DNA from: Paraflavitalea sp. CAU 1676 | GTDB taxonomy: Bacteria; Bacteroidota; Bacteroidia; Chitinophagales; Chitinophagaceae | Length of the DNA stretch: 64,000 nucleotides | Reading direction: 5' to 3' | Assembly (NCBI RefSeq): GCF_029223285.1 | Contig: NZ_JARHUJ010000003.1 | Span: 248,001-312,000 of the forward strand | Part shown: piece by piece, positions 1 through 9,006 of the stretch | Position numbering within the stretch: position 1 is the stretch's first letter | Layout of the letters: each line of letters starts with the position of its first letter | The notes under the pieces: generated by a model | Told to the model about the DNA's origin: nothing | Database searches by the model: none | What the model saw: only the letters and a program-made list of their open reading frames with translations | Program-made: the position numbers and the translations under genes

Positions 1-1
1 T

Positions 2-253
2 ACCGGCGAAGAGAAATATGCCGGCATGCACAAGCTGGTGCATGATTATTCCTACACACACTTTCACGATAAGGCATTCGGCGAATGGTTTGGCTACCTG
101 CACCGGGATGGCACCATTGCGCAAACCGCCAAAGGCAACCTCTATAAAGGACCTTTCCACCTGCCAAGACAGGAGTGGTACTGCACCATATTGTTGCAGA
201 ATTACCTGAGCAAAAGAAAAATGACGGCTACCTCCCTCATCGGGCATCACTAA
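2..253 (+). CDS. AGE-family epimerase/isomerase, C-terminal fragment
   Basis: Partial gene: the reading frame is open from the window edge to a TAA at 251-253, so only the last 83 residues are seen. The tail contains the W-F-G-Y-L-x-R-D-G and K-G-P-F-H-L-P-R blocks typical of the C-terminal helices of the (alpha/alpha)6-barrel N-acylglucosamine 2-epimerase family, which interconvert GlcNAc and ManNAc or related sugars. It ends 4 bases before a sialate O-acetylesterase, so it is probably in one operon with it. In Bacteroidetes sialic acid pathways an AGE-type enzyme converts ManNAc to GlcNAc; that role here is inferred from context. The family also includes cellobiose and mannose epimerases, so substrate is not proven. 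Confidence 0.75.
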   Translation, partial: TGEEKYAGMHKLVHDYSYTHFHDKAFGEWFGYLHRDGTIAQTAKGNLYKGPFHLPRQEWYCTILLQNYLSKRKMTATSLIGHH

Positions 254-257
254 AACT

Positions 258-1757
258 ATGAAACAAACGATCACAATAGCCTGTCTGCTGATTGGTATTA
301 CCTGCACAGGACAGCTACAACTGGCCAGGATCTTTTCCAGTCATATGGTATTGCAAAGAGACCAGCCAATTCATGTTTGGGGCCAGGCCCGCCCGGCCGA
401 TACCGTAACAGCAAGGCTAGGGCACGAGGAGAAAAAAGCCTCCGCGGATGCAGACGGCCACTGGAGCGTTTACTTTCACCCGCGAAAAGCATCAGGACAA
501 CCTCTACACCTTAGCATAGGTACAGCTACAGAGCATATAGACCTTGTCGATCTAGTGATCGGCGACCTATGGGTATGCATCGGCCAATCGAATATGGAAT
601 GGCCAATGGCGAAAGAACTGCATTACCACGAAGCACGCGGGGAGGCCAGGCGGCATTTGGTCAGGTTTTACAACCCTACCTATGCGGGGAAGAATATTTA
701 CGGATCTGCCTTTACCGATTCCGTGGTACAGCGACTTACCCCTGACCGGTTCTACGAAGGCAGTTGGTTGGTCAGCGATACCGGAAGCATTGCTACCATG
801 AGCGCCGTAGCGTGGTATTTCGGAAAAACAGTAGCCTACAAAATGAAAATTCCCATTGGCCTTATCCACCTCGCCATTGGCGGAGCGCCGCTGGAAACAT
901 TTATCGATGCAAAGGCATTACAAAGTTCATCACCATTCAAAGCTAAAGTCAGGGGTAACTGGCTCGATAATGAGTCATTACCCGTTTGGGTGCGCGAGCG
1001 AGGCAGGCAAAATACAGGAAGGGTAACGACGATACCGGTTGATGAAAACGGACCAGCCCATGCCTACAAGCCAGGTTTTGCCTATACGGCAGGCATTGCG
1101 CCCATAATACCCATGCCCATCAAGGGGATATTGTGTTACCAGGGCGAAAGCAATGCGCAGGAAAAAGAACGGGTGGCCGAATACGCCAGCCTCAGTTCCT
1201 TGCTGGTAGCCGGTTATCGCCGGCAATGGCAACAGCCTAAACTGCCTTTTTATTTTGTGCAGCTATCATCGATCGATACGATCAAGTACAAGGGCCATTG
1301 GTGGCCCCAATTCAGGAATGAGCAACGGAAGATGTTAACAGTCATTCCGTACAGCGGCATGGCTGTAAGCAGCGATAGCGGCGCCCGGCATGATGTACAT
1401 CCCACCAATAAAAAGATAGTAGGGGAGCGGTTGGCCCGCTGGGCCCTGCGCAATACCTACGGACAATCTGTAACTCCCTCTGGCCCCTTACCCTTGCAAG
1501 CCGTTTACCGCAATGGGCAGGTGGTGATCAGTTTTCACTATGGCGCGGGACTTCAAACGGCCGACGGGCAAACACTGCGTGGCTTTTCGACAAACGGAGT
1601 CAATGACACGCCAGCCAAAATCCAACAGCAAACCGTGCGCATATCCACGCCGGCAAAACCAGCCTATGTTTATTACGGTTGGAGATCGTATACCGATGCC
1701 AACCTCGTCAACGTCGACCTGCTACCGGCATCAACATTCAGGATAAAAGTCAACTAA
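258..1757 (+). CDS. Sialate O-acetylesterase, secreted
   Basis: A 499-residue SGNH/GDSL-type esterase. A signal peptide covers about residues 1-18. The nucleophile block G-Q-S-N-M-E-W lies at residues 109-115 (Ser111), a C-Y-Q-G-E-S-N block is in the middle, and a late H-D-V-H-P-T-N block supplies the catalytic Asp/His pair. This is the usual layout of sialate O-acetylesterases (SASA domain), which remove O-acetyl groups from sialic acids or other acetylated sugars so that glycosidases can act. The gene sits 4 bases after the epimerase and 4 bases before a GH20 hexosaminidase, a tight operon for decorated glycan breakdown. Related enzymes also deacetylate plant xylan, so sialic acid as substrate is inferred from neighbours. 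Confidence 0.85.
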   Translation: MKQTITIACLLIGITCTGQLQLARIFSSHMVLQRDQPIHVWGQARPADTVTARLGHEEKKASADADGHWSVYFHPRKASGQPLHLSIGTATEHIDLVDLVIGDLWVCIGQSNMEWPMAKELHYHEARGEARRHLVRFYNPTYAGKNIYGSAFTDSVVQRLTPDRFYEGSWLVSDTGSIATMSAVAWYFGKTVAYKMKIPIGLIHLAIGGAPLETFIDAKALQSSSPFKAKVRGNWLDNESLPVWVRERGRQNTGRVTTIPVDENGPAHAYKPGFAYTAGIAPIIPMPIKGILCYQGESNAQEKERVAEYASLSSLLVAGYRRQWQQPKLPFYFVQLSSIDTIKYKGHWWPQFRNEQRKMLTVIPYSGMAVSSDSGARHDVHPTNKKIVGERLARWALRNTYGQSVTPSGPLPLQAVYRNGQVVISFHYGAGLQTADGQTLRGFSTNGVNDTPAKIQQQTVRISTPAKPAYVYYGWRSYTDANLVNVDLLPASTFRIKVN

Positions 1758-1761
1758 GCCT

Positions 1762-3729
1762 ATGAAACTGCACGCCGTGCTGCTTTGCTTATGTTTCACA
1801 TCAGCTGCGATTGCACAAAAGTCTGGCCGTACAACCGTTACCCAACCTCCTGCGCTGATACCCCTGCCGCAGGAAGTAACCTGGAAGACCGGGAAAGCAT
1901 TCGAACTGGCTGGTTGCAAGATCATCAGCATCGCCGACAGCAGCTTGCTCCCTCAGGCCATCGCCTTACAGCAATTCATTCATCAGGCAGGTGGCAAGCC
2001 AGTCATCCGTCTCAAAGCAAGGCAAACCTCCCCATCAACTATTTTCCTGCAGCTGCATGGGTCAGCTACCAATGCCGAAGCCTACCTGCTATCGGTCAGC
2101 AACCCGCAAATCAGTTTAACCGCATCAGCGGCACACGGCCTATTCAATGCCCTGCAAACCCTTTACCAGTTAGCAGGAAGCGGCAACCGTATACCGCCCT
2201 GCACCATCCGCGACTGGCCGGCCTTTACCTGGCGCGGCTATATGATCGATGTGGGCCGCAACTATGTATCGCTGCCATTGCTCAAAGAGCAGATCGATGT
2301 GATGGCGCGGTACAAACTCAACATTTTTCATTTCCATGCTACGGAAGACATTGCCTGGCGCATCGCCAGTAAGCGATACCCACAACTTACTGCACCCGAA
2401 AACATGATCCGCGACAAAGGCAGTTACTATTCGGAGGCCGACCTCAAAGAACTGATCGGCTATTGCCGGGAACGGTTTATTACCCTTGTGCCCGAGATCG
2501 ATATGCCCGGCCACAGCGCTGCCTTCACCCGGGCCCTGCATACCACCATGCAAAGCGATACAGGTCTGCGCATCGTAAAGAACCTACTGGAAGAATTTTG
2601 CGACACGTACGATCTGCCTTATGTCCATATTGGCGCAGACGAAGTGAAGATCACCAACCGCGATTTCATACCCGCCGTAACCGCCTTGCTCGAAAGCCGT
2701 GGCCGGCAGGTGATCGGCTGGCAGCCGGGCGGCAATTTCAACGAACGCACCATCCGGCAATTGTGGATGGAGGAGGCATCCCATACAGTAGCCGGCACCG
2801 CCACGCAGTTTATCGACTCACGTCACCTCTACCTAAACCATATGGACCCGCTCGAAGCGGTGACAACGATCTTCAACCGGCAGATCGGCAACAAAACCCG
2901 GGGCGACGGTTCCATGCTGGGGGCCACTTTATGCCTGTGGCACGATCGCAAGGTGAACACCGAAACCGACCTGCTGCAAATGAACCCCGTATATCCTGGC
3001 ATGCTGGCATTTGCTGAGCGTACCTGGCGCGGCGGAGGTACACCTGGCTGGGTAGCCAACCTCAGTGACGGCGACCATCCTGCCTTCGCCGCGTTTGAGG
3101 GCCGTTTGCTGCGCCACAAGGCGCTTTATTTCGCCGGCAAGATATTTCCCTACGCCAAACAAACAGGCCAGCTATGGAGCCTTTATGGACCTTATAACAA
3201 CAACGGCAATCTGACACAATCCTTCGAACCGGAAACAGCTGCCTGGTCGCCGGAAACAGCAAAGCCGGCGAAAACGGTTACCGGTGGCACCGTTGTGCTG
3301 CGGCATTGGTGGGCGCCGCTCATCAAAGGCGCCATCGATCATCCTGTTGAAAACAGTACCTGGTATGCCACTACCTCCGTCTGGAGCGATCGGGACACAA
3401 TAGCTCCTTACTGGATCAGCTTCAACAACCTGTCGAGATCGCCGGCAACGGATAGTCCACCCGTGGACGCCTGGGATACCAAAGGCAGCAGAGTTTGGGT
3501 AAACGGTCTATTGGTACCCCCACCCACCTGGCAGCAGGCAGCGCAGAAAGGCCATTCAGAAATACCATTAACCGATGAGGGTTACGAGTACCGGCCGGCT
3601 ATCTTGATCCCGTTGAAGAAGGGACTGAATACCGTGTGCATTAAAGCGCCTATAGGGAGTTTTAAGGGGAAAGACTGGCAGAATCCGGTCAAGTGGATGT
3701 TTACCTTTTGCCAGGCTGCGGGTAATTGA
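1762..3729 (+). CDS. Glycoside hydrolase family 20 beta-N-acetylhexosaminidase
   Basis: A 655-residue secreted enzyme with a signal peptide (about residues 1-19). An N-terminal alpha/beta domain typical of GH20 (about 28-150) is followed by the TIM barrel starting at W-R-G-Y-M-I-D. The catalytic pair Asp293-Glu294 sits in H-I-G-A-D-E (more often H-I-G-G-D-E). GH20 enzymes remove terminal beta-linked GlcNAc or GalNAc by substrate-assisted catalysis using the acetamido group. A C-terminal region of roughly 170 residues with G-S-R-V-W-V-N-G looks like an appended beta-sandwich domain. It is the last gene of the run with the epimerase and sialate esterase, fitting removal of hexosamines after sialic acid deacetylation. 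Confidence 0.88.
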   Translation: MKLHAVLLCLCFTSAAIAQKSGRTTVTQPPALIPLPQEVTWKTGKAFELAGCKIISIADSSLLPQAIALQQFIHQAGGKPVIRLKARQTSPSTIFLQLHGSATNAEAYLLSVSNPQISLTASAAHGLFNALQTLYQLAGSGNRIPPCTIRDWPAFTWRGYMIDVGRNYVSLPLLKEQIDVMARYKLNIFHFHATEDIAWRIASKRYPQLTAPENMIRDKGSYYSEADLKELIGYCRERFITLVPEIDMPGHSAAFTRALHTTMQSDTGLRIVKNLLEEFCDTYDLPYVHIGADEVKITNRDFIPAVTALLESRGRQVIGWQPGGNFNERTIRQLWMEEASHTVAGTATQFIDSRHLYLNHMDPLEAVTTIFNRQIGNKTRGDGSMLGATLCLWHDRKVNTETDLLQMNPVYPGMLAFAERTWRGGGTPGWVANLSDGDHPAFAAFEGRLLRHKALYFAGKIFPYAKQTGQLWSLYGPYNNNGNLTQSFEPETAAWSPETAKPAKTVTGGTVVLRHWWAPLIKGAIDHPVENSTWYATTSVWSDRDTIAPYWISFNNLSRSPATDSPPVDAWDTKGSRVWVNGLLVPPPTWQQAAQKGHSEIPLTDEGYEYRPAILIPLKKGLNTVCIKAPIGSFKGKDWQNPVKWMFTFCQAAGN

Positions 3730-3814
3730 CAAGGCAGCTATTTGCAGCAACTCTTTTTGGGAAGAATGAACTTGCGGATGAAGCTCCAGATCTTTTGCCA
3801 CATAGGGTTCACAT

Positions 3815-3843
3815 TTTGCATTTACACGATTCCATTACATTTG
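3815..3843 (+). promoter_or_regulatory. Bacteroidetes-type promoter
   Basis: TTTG (3815-3818), 17 bases, then TACATTTG (3836-3843), an exact TAnnTTTG -7 element. Predicted start of transcription is near 3850, about 17 bases before the ATG at 3867 and downstream of the longer reading frame's first ATG. It therefore also decides the start of the dehydrogenase. Confidence 0.65.
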
Positions 3844-3866
3844 CAACTCATGGCAAAGATACGGAT

Positions 3867-5069
3867 ATGATCAGAATCGGGTTGATCCGCGAAGGAAAAG
3901 TGCCTGCCGACAACCGGGTGGCGCTTACCCCCGCGCAATGCAAATGGATCCTTAAAAATGCGGCCGACGTGCAGATCACTGTTCAATCCTGCACCCACCG
4001 CTGCTTCTCCGATAAAGAATATGAACTGGCCGGCATTGCCGTGCAGGAAAACCTCGGGCATTGTGATATCCTGTTGGGGATCAAAGAAGTGCCTGTACAA
4101 ATGCTGTTGCCGGGCAAAACCTACCTGTTCTTTTCGCATACCCGTAAAAAGCAACATTGGAACCGTGGCCTGTTCCATGCCATGATGCGGCAAAAAATTA
4201 CCCTCATTGATTACGAATGCCTCGAACATGAGGATGGGCAACGCATCATAGGCTTTGGATTCTTTGCCGGTGTGGTAGGCGCGCACAATGGCATGATGGC
4301 CTGGGGCCATCGAGCGGGTACCTATGACCTTGTAAGGGTGCACCGGCAAAAAAGTTTCCGGGAACTCATTCATACCTACTTCGGCCTGCGCATACCACCC
4401 ATCAAGATCGCCGTAACCGGCAGCGGACGCGTGGCGCATGGCATACTCGAGGTCATGAACCTCATGGGCATTCATGAAGTAGAGCCCGACGAATACCTGG
4501 CCCGTCAATTCTCCTACCCGGTGTACACGCAACTAAAAGGTCCCGATCTCTATCAGCCCCGGGATGCCAGCCTATATAACCGTTCACATTTTCATGCACA
4601 CCCGGAGACCTATACGAGTCGCTTTCTTCCCTATGCCTACGAAACGGATATCCTGATGAACGGCATTTATTGGGATCAACAAATGCCCCGGTTGTTTGAG
4701 GCCAGTGAAGTGAGTAATCCCACCTTTCGTATCCAAACCATCGCCGACATTACAGATGATGCGTTTGGATCGGTACCCATCAACCTGGGCGACCAAACCA
4801 TCGAAGACCCCCTATACGGCGTAGACAAAGCAACGCGGCAGAAAACAGCGCCTTACCTGCCCGGCAGCATCGATGTAATGGCCGTGGGCAATTTGCCCAA
4901 CGAACTGCCCCGTGATGCCAGCCGCTATTTTGGCGAGCAGCTTATTAAGTACATACTGGAAGACCTGCTGCGCGGCAATGGATCAAGGGTCATTGAGCAC
5001 GCTACGATGCTGAAAGGCGGCACCCTCACCGCGCACTTCGATTACCTGAGCGATTACGCGGCTCAGTAA
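3867..5069 (+). CDS. Saccharopine dehydrogenase-like / AlaDH-PNT family oxidoreductase
   Basis: A 400-residue protein starting at the ATG at 3867. The longer frame from 3726 overlaps the previous gene and precedes the promoter. The N-terminus I-G-L-I-R-E-G-K-V-P-x-D-x-R-V-A-L-T-P is the alanine dehydrogenase/transhydrogenase N-domain signature. A central F-F-S-H-T block and I-G-F-G-F-F-A-G-x-V-G-A-H resemble NAD-dependent saccharopine dehydrogenase (lysine-forming, Lys1 type). A Rossmann loop V-T-G-S-G-R-V-A-H-G begins the NAD domain. It probably catalyses reversible oxidative deamination or reductive condensation of an amino acid with a 2-oxo acid. Exact substrate cannot be read from sequence. 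It stands alone between the glycan operon and the fibre genes. Confidence 0.75.
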   Translation: MIRIGLIREGKVPADNRVALTPAQCKWILKNAADVQITVQSCTHRCFSDKEYELAGIAVQENLGHCDILLGIKEVPVQMLLPGKTYLFFSHTRKKQHWNRGLFHAMMRQKITLIDYECLEHEDGQRIIGFGFFAGVVGAHNGMMAWGHRAGTYDLVRVHRQKSFRELIHTYFGLRIPPIKIAVTGSGRVAHGILEVMNLMGIHEVEPDEYLARQFSYPVYTQLKGPDLYQPRDASLYNRSHFHAHPETYTSRFLPYAYETDILMNGIYWDQQMPRLFEASEVSNPTFRIQTIADITDDAFGSVPINLGDQTIEDPLYGVDKATRQKTAPYLPGSIDVMAVGNLPNELPRDASRYFGEQLIKYILEDLLRGNGSRVIEHATMLKGGTLTAHFDYLSDYAAQ

Positions 5070-5182
5070 GCTATTGCATACAAGGCACCTTCAACCTACA
5101 ACGATCCCCCTTTCCACCCGCAACGCTCCAAAAGGCATTTTCAACGTTTCGATTGAAATACTTCGTTTTCGTTTTCAAAAGT

Positions 5183-5213
5183 TTTCTCCCGCGACTGCCA
5201 GTGATCAACTTTG
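5183..5213 (+). promoter_or_regulatory. Weak candidate promoter for first fibre gene
   Basis: CAACTTTG (5206-5213) differs from TAnnTTTG at one base, with TTTC 19 bases upstream. It lies 67 bases before the ATG at 5280 in an otherwise gene-free gap. A similar one-off element, CATTTTTG at 7132-7139, precedes the paralogous gene at 7208. Confidence 0.3.
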
Positions 5214-5279
5214 TAATGCCATGAAACAAGGGGCGCATAAACGCCTTCATCCAATCACCATTATTACAAACTTATAGTT

Positions 5280-7046
5280 ATGAAATCTCTCTACCTGAGC
5301 GTAGCGATCATACTCGCTGCCAGCGCTACATTTGCCCAAAGCGTTGCCATCAACAACGATGCCTCGGTAGCCCACGCCAGCGCAGCGCTCGATATCAAAA
5401 GCAGCACCAAGGGGTTACTGATACCACGGCTTACCACTGCCCAACGCACAGCCATTGCCGCACCGGCCAAAGGATTGCTGGTATTCGATACCGATGTAAA
5501 CTCATTTTGGTTCCACAACGGCACCCAGTGGATCAACCTTGCCGCAGCGCAGGGAGCCGGCGGATTTGCGCTTCCTTACGCAGGCACGGCCAGTAGCGCC
5601 AATAATGTTTTCTCCTTGAGAAATACCGGAAATGGAGCCACCCTGTTTGCCGGTAACGATGCAGGGAAAGCGGCGCATTTTGCAAACAACAGCTCCACCA
5701 ATGCTGACTCAAACCTGGTAGAGGTATACTCGAAAAGTAGTGGTAAGGTCAGTGATAACCGGTACGGAAATGCTGCCTCCTTCACCATCGATAACACAAG
5801 CAGTGTAGCAGCTGCAGTGAGGGCCAAAATCAACACTATTTTTGGCAATTTTGGAACGGCGGCACTATTCGGCGAATCGGCTGGCACAGGGGGCGTAGCC
5901 GGCTTGTTTCATGCGTCAAACACTACCGGAAACGGCAATGCCATTGCTGCCATCGTAGAAGGGAATGGAAATGGCATCAGTGCAACGGCAAAGAAAACAG
6001 GCAATGCAATTGAAGCAACCCATCTGGGCGCCGGCAACGCGTTGTATGCTTCCGTGTCGTCGACGGGCACCGGTCATGCTGCAAAGTTCGAAAACTTCAA
6101 CACTGAAAATTACACGCCAGTCATCTACGCCACTACTAAAGGTTTTAATAATGTCGCGCATTTTAAAATAGATAACCCTAACTCAGCATATGCTGCTGTT
6201 CGTGCAGAGATCAACACCGATGCAGTATTTGATTATGGCCGGGCAGCCGTGGCCGGCTATGCAAGGGGGACAGGAGGGGCTGGTGGTTATTTCGAAGCCA
6301 CCGCAGTGACCGGCAAAGCGGTAGGGCTGTTTGCCTATTCACAAAGCGCCGGAGACGCTTTGTTTGTACGTTCAGACAATGAGGGAGATGGAATACAAAC
6401 CTATGTCATGGGCACCGGTACAGCAATAAAAGGCTATAGCACCCAAAATACTGGACGGGCTGCATACTTCTATCACAGTACATTAAATAATCCCAACCCC
6501 GTGCTCACGGTTGAATCAAAAAGCACGGGACCGTTGGCTGTTTTCAAAGCAGGTTCTACCCCCGTCAACGTCGCCCGCATCAGCAATACCGGCAAAGCTT
6601 TCTTCAACGGCGGTACCCAAAACAGCGGCGCCGATATAGCCGAAGCCTTCGACGTAACCGGCGATGTCAATAGCTATGCGCCCGGCGACGTGCTGGTGAT
6701 CTCCACTACTAAAGACCGCGCCGTAGAAAGATCATCCCAACCCTACAGCACCCTGGTAGCAGGTGTATACGCCACCAAACCCGGCGTATTGCTGACCGAG
6801 GAAAACATCGACAGCGAACTTACCGGCAAAGTACCCATGGGCGTGGTAGGAGTGATTCCTACTAACGTATGCACCGAAGGCGGTGCCATTAAAAGAGGCG
6901 ATATGCTGGTAACCTCTTCACTGCCAGGCGTAGCCATGAAGGCCGATCCCGATAAGGTAAAACCCGGCCAGGTGATCGGCAAGGCCCTGCAGGATTTCAA
7001 CGGTGCGGCTAGGGGACGCATCAACGTATTGGTCAATGTGAAGTAA
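5280..7046 (+). CDS. Secreted fibre-like protein with conserved C-terminal module (paralogue 1)
   Basis: A 588-residue protein with a signal peptide (about 1-20). Residues about 25-90 carry the Bacteroidetes block with A-A-L-D-I-K-S, K-G-L-L-I-P-R-L-T and G-L-L-V-F-D-T followed by a W-I-N-L turn, often found at the base of secreted or tail-fibre-like proteins. The middle (about 100-430) is Gly/Ala/Asn-rich with repeating beta-strand units such as G-N-G-I-S-A and A-A-V-R-A, suggesting a beta-helical, possibly trimeric stalk. The last 150 residues form a highly conserved block beginning F-F-N-G-G-T-Q-N-S-G-A-D-I-A-E, resembling the intramolecular-chaperone/peptidase G2 domain of phage tailspikes. 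No T9SS sorting domain is visible. Tandem paralogue of the next gene; function unknown, adhesin or surface fibre inferred. Confidence 0.65.
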   Translation: MKSLYLSVAIILAASATFAQSVAINNDASVAHASAALDIKSSTKGLLIPRLTTAQRTAIAAPAKGLLVFDTDVNSFWFHNGTQWINLAAAQGAGGFALPYAGTASSANNVFSLRNTGNGATLFAGNDAGKAAHFANNSSTNADSNLVEVYSKSSGKVSDNRYGNAASFTIDNTSSVAAAVRAKINTIFGNFGTAALFGESAGTGGVAGLFHASNTTGNGNAIAAIVEGNGNGISATAKKTGNAIEATHLGAGNALYASVSSTGTGHAAKFENFNTENYTPVIYATTKGFNNVAHFKIDNPNSAYAAVRAEINTDAVFDYGRAAVAGYARGTGGAGGYFEATAVTGKAVGLFAYSQSAGDALFVRSDNEGDGIQTYVMGTGTAIKGYSTQNTGRAAYFYHSTLNNPNPVLTVESKSTGPLAVFKAGSTPVNVARISNTGKAFFNGGTQNSGADIAEAFDVTGDVNSYAPGDVLVISTTKDRAVERSSQPYSTLVAGVYATKPGVLLTEENIDSELTGKVPMGVVGVIPTNVCTEGGAIKRGDMLVTSSLPGVAMKADPDKVKPGQVIGKALQDFNGAARGRINVLVNVK

Positions 7047-7207
7047 TACACTACAGCGGTTATTTAAGCCGGTTCGGCGCACATCTTATCCTGTCAGCCT
7101 GCATAATTTTCCACACAGTAAAGGCTTACACCATTTTTGTGCAGCCATAACAACATGGCACAGACTTTAACCAATCAAATAACCAATTGTAGTAAACATT
7201 ACCTATT

Positions 7208-8980
7208 ATGAAATCTCTTTTCATCACCTTATCGATAGCATTTACCTGCTCAGCAGGGTTCGCACAAAGCGTTGCGCTTAACAATGATGGCACCCTGGCG
7301 CATGCCAGCGCCGCCCTGGACATCAAAAGCACCACGAAGGGACTCCTGATACCGCGGTTAACCACCGCCGAACGAACTGCTGTAGCAGCACCGGCTAAAG
7401 GTCTGCTGGTCTTCGATACCAACACCAGCTCTTTCTGGTTCTTCGACGGAACAGCCTGGAGCAACCTTGCTCCTGGTGGAGGTAGCGGATTGATCCTTCC
7501 ATATGCAGGCAATGCCACCAGTGCCAGCCAGGTATTCTCTGTTACCAATAACGGAAAAGGAGCTGCTATCTATGGCCGTAACGATGGCGGTAAAGCCGCC
7601 CAATTTGTAAACTACAATGTAGAGAACATTGATTCGAACCTGCTTGATGTGGTGTCTTATGGGAGGGGAAATGGTTATAATATACGTTTTGGGAATGCGG
7701 CATCCTTTGCCATCAACAATCCCACTAGTCTGGCTGCAGCTGTAAGGGCCAGCGTCAATACCAAATATTCCAATTTCGGAGCGGCCGCCATCTTAGCAGA
7801 GGCGTCTGGACCTGGTGGATATGCCGGGCAGTTTTATGCATCCCATCCGGATTTCGCCTCTACTGCCCTGGCAGCAGGAGCAAATGGAAAGGGCAACGCC
7901 ATCAAGGCAAATGCTATCAATGGCAATGGAGTGGAAAGCACCATAGACGGAACAGGTACGGGCATTGCTATAGTCGGGCAGGTATATCCTTATGCCACCG
8001 GTCGGGCAGGAAAATTCGAAAACTACAACGAATCCAACAACAGCGATGTCATCACAGTTACAACCGTAGGCAATGGAATTGCTGGTAGTTTCAAAGTCGA
8101 CCAGGCCGGCGCCACAGCACCAGCCGTGAGAGCAGAGGTAACTACTGCCTCCAATAATTTTGGTGCCGCAGGCGTATATGGCCGGACTTCCGGTTACGGA
8201 GGTTTTGGAGGAGTATTCCATGCATCCAACCTCAATGGAAGCGGCAGGGCCCTTGTAGCATTGGCAGAGGGCAATGGAACTGCCATTGAGGCACAGGCCA
8301 GAAAGAATGGGAACGGCTTAGAAGTGTCCGCTTACGGTACCGGCCATGCTATTTTCGCCTGGTTGCCCACCACCGGCCATGGTAAAGTTGCCCGTTTTTC
8401 CAACTTCAACGGCGCCAACACCAATACGGTACTATCTATTGAATCCGGTAGTACGGTAGGTAACCTGGTCGAATTCAGAGCCGGCAATCCCTATACGCTC
8501 AACGTAGCCCGCATCAATGGCGTCGGCAAAGCCTTCTTCAACGGCGGCACGCAAAACAGCGGGGCCGACCTCGCCGAAGCCTTCGACGTAACCGGCGATA
8601 TCAACACCTATGCGCCCGGCGATGTGCTGGTGATCTCTACCTCCCAGGACCGTGCCGTGGAGAAATCATCCGAACCCTACAGTACCCTCGTAGCCGGGGT
8701 ATACGCTACCAAACCCGGTGTATTGCTTACTGAAGAAAATATCGACAGCGAGCTCACCAATAAAGTACCCATGGGTGTAGTAGGCGTGATCCCCACCAAA
8801 GTTTGCCTCGAAGGTGGCGCCATCAAAAGAGGCGATATGCTGGTAACCTCTTCACTGCCCGGCGTGGCGATGAAGGCCGATCCCGACAAAGTAAAACCCG
8901 GCCAGGTGATCGGCAAGGCCCTGCAGGATTTCAATAATGGAACGACGGGCAAGATCAACGTACTGGTCAACGTGAAATAA
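7208..8980 (+). CDS. Secreted fibre-like protein with conserved C-terminal module (paralogue 2)
   Basis: A 590-residue paralogue of the preceding gene with the same plan: signal peptide, K-G-L-L-I-P-R-L-T / G-L-L-V-F-D-T block, Gly-rich beta-repeat stalk and the conserved C-terminal module. N-terminal 90 and C-terminal 150 residues align with few changes, while the stalk between has diverged strongly. This points to tandem duplication with selection for a constant base and tip and a variable shaft. It is separated by 161 bases from the first copy and 26 bases from the downstream T9SS protein, so co-transcription with the latter is likely. Function is unknown; extracellular fibre or adhesin is an inference. 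Confidence 0.65.
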   Translation: MKSLFITLSIAFTCSAGFAQSVALNNDGTLAHASAALDIKSTTKGLLIPRLTTAERTAVAAPAKGLLVFDTNTSSFWFFDGTAWSNLAPGGGSGLILPYAGNATSASQVFSVTNNGKGAAIYGRNDGGKAAQFVNYNVENIDSNLLDVVSYGRGNGYNIRFGNAASFAINNPTSLAAAVRASVNTKYSNFGAAAILAEASGPGGYAGQFYASHPDFASTALAAGANGKGNAIKANAINGNGVESTIDGTGTGIAIVGQVYPYATGRAGKFENYNESNNSDVITVTTVGNGIAGSFKVDQAGATAPAVRAEVTTASNNFGAAGVYGRTSGYGGFGGVFHASNLNGSGRALVALAEGNGTAIEAQARKNGNGLEVSAYGTGHAIFAWLPTTGHGKVARFSNFNGANTNTVLSIESGSTVGNLVEFRAGNPYTLNVARINGVGKAFFNGGTQNSGADLAEAFDVTGDINTYAPGDVLVISTSQDRAVEKSSEPYSTLVAGVYATKPGVLLTEENIDSELTNKVPMGVVGVIPTKVCLEGGAIKRGDMLVTSSLPGVAMKADPDKVKPGQVIGKALQDFNNGTTGKINVLVNVK

Positions 8981-9006
8981 GATCTTTTAACGAATAACCA
9001 TGTCGA

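Noticed and set aside
3726-3866. N-terminal extension of the saccharopine dehydrogenase-like gene
   Set aside because: It overlaps the previous gene, lies upstream of a clear promoter and adds sequence not seen in the family.
3822-4532. 236-residue minus-strand frame opposite the dehydrogenase
   Set aside because: It is antisense to a convincing conserved gene and has no recognisable motif.
5074-5277. 67-residue frame upstream of the first fibre gene
   Set aside because: It lies in the promoter region, has no family features and its composition looks random; the gap fits a normal intergenic region.
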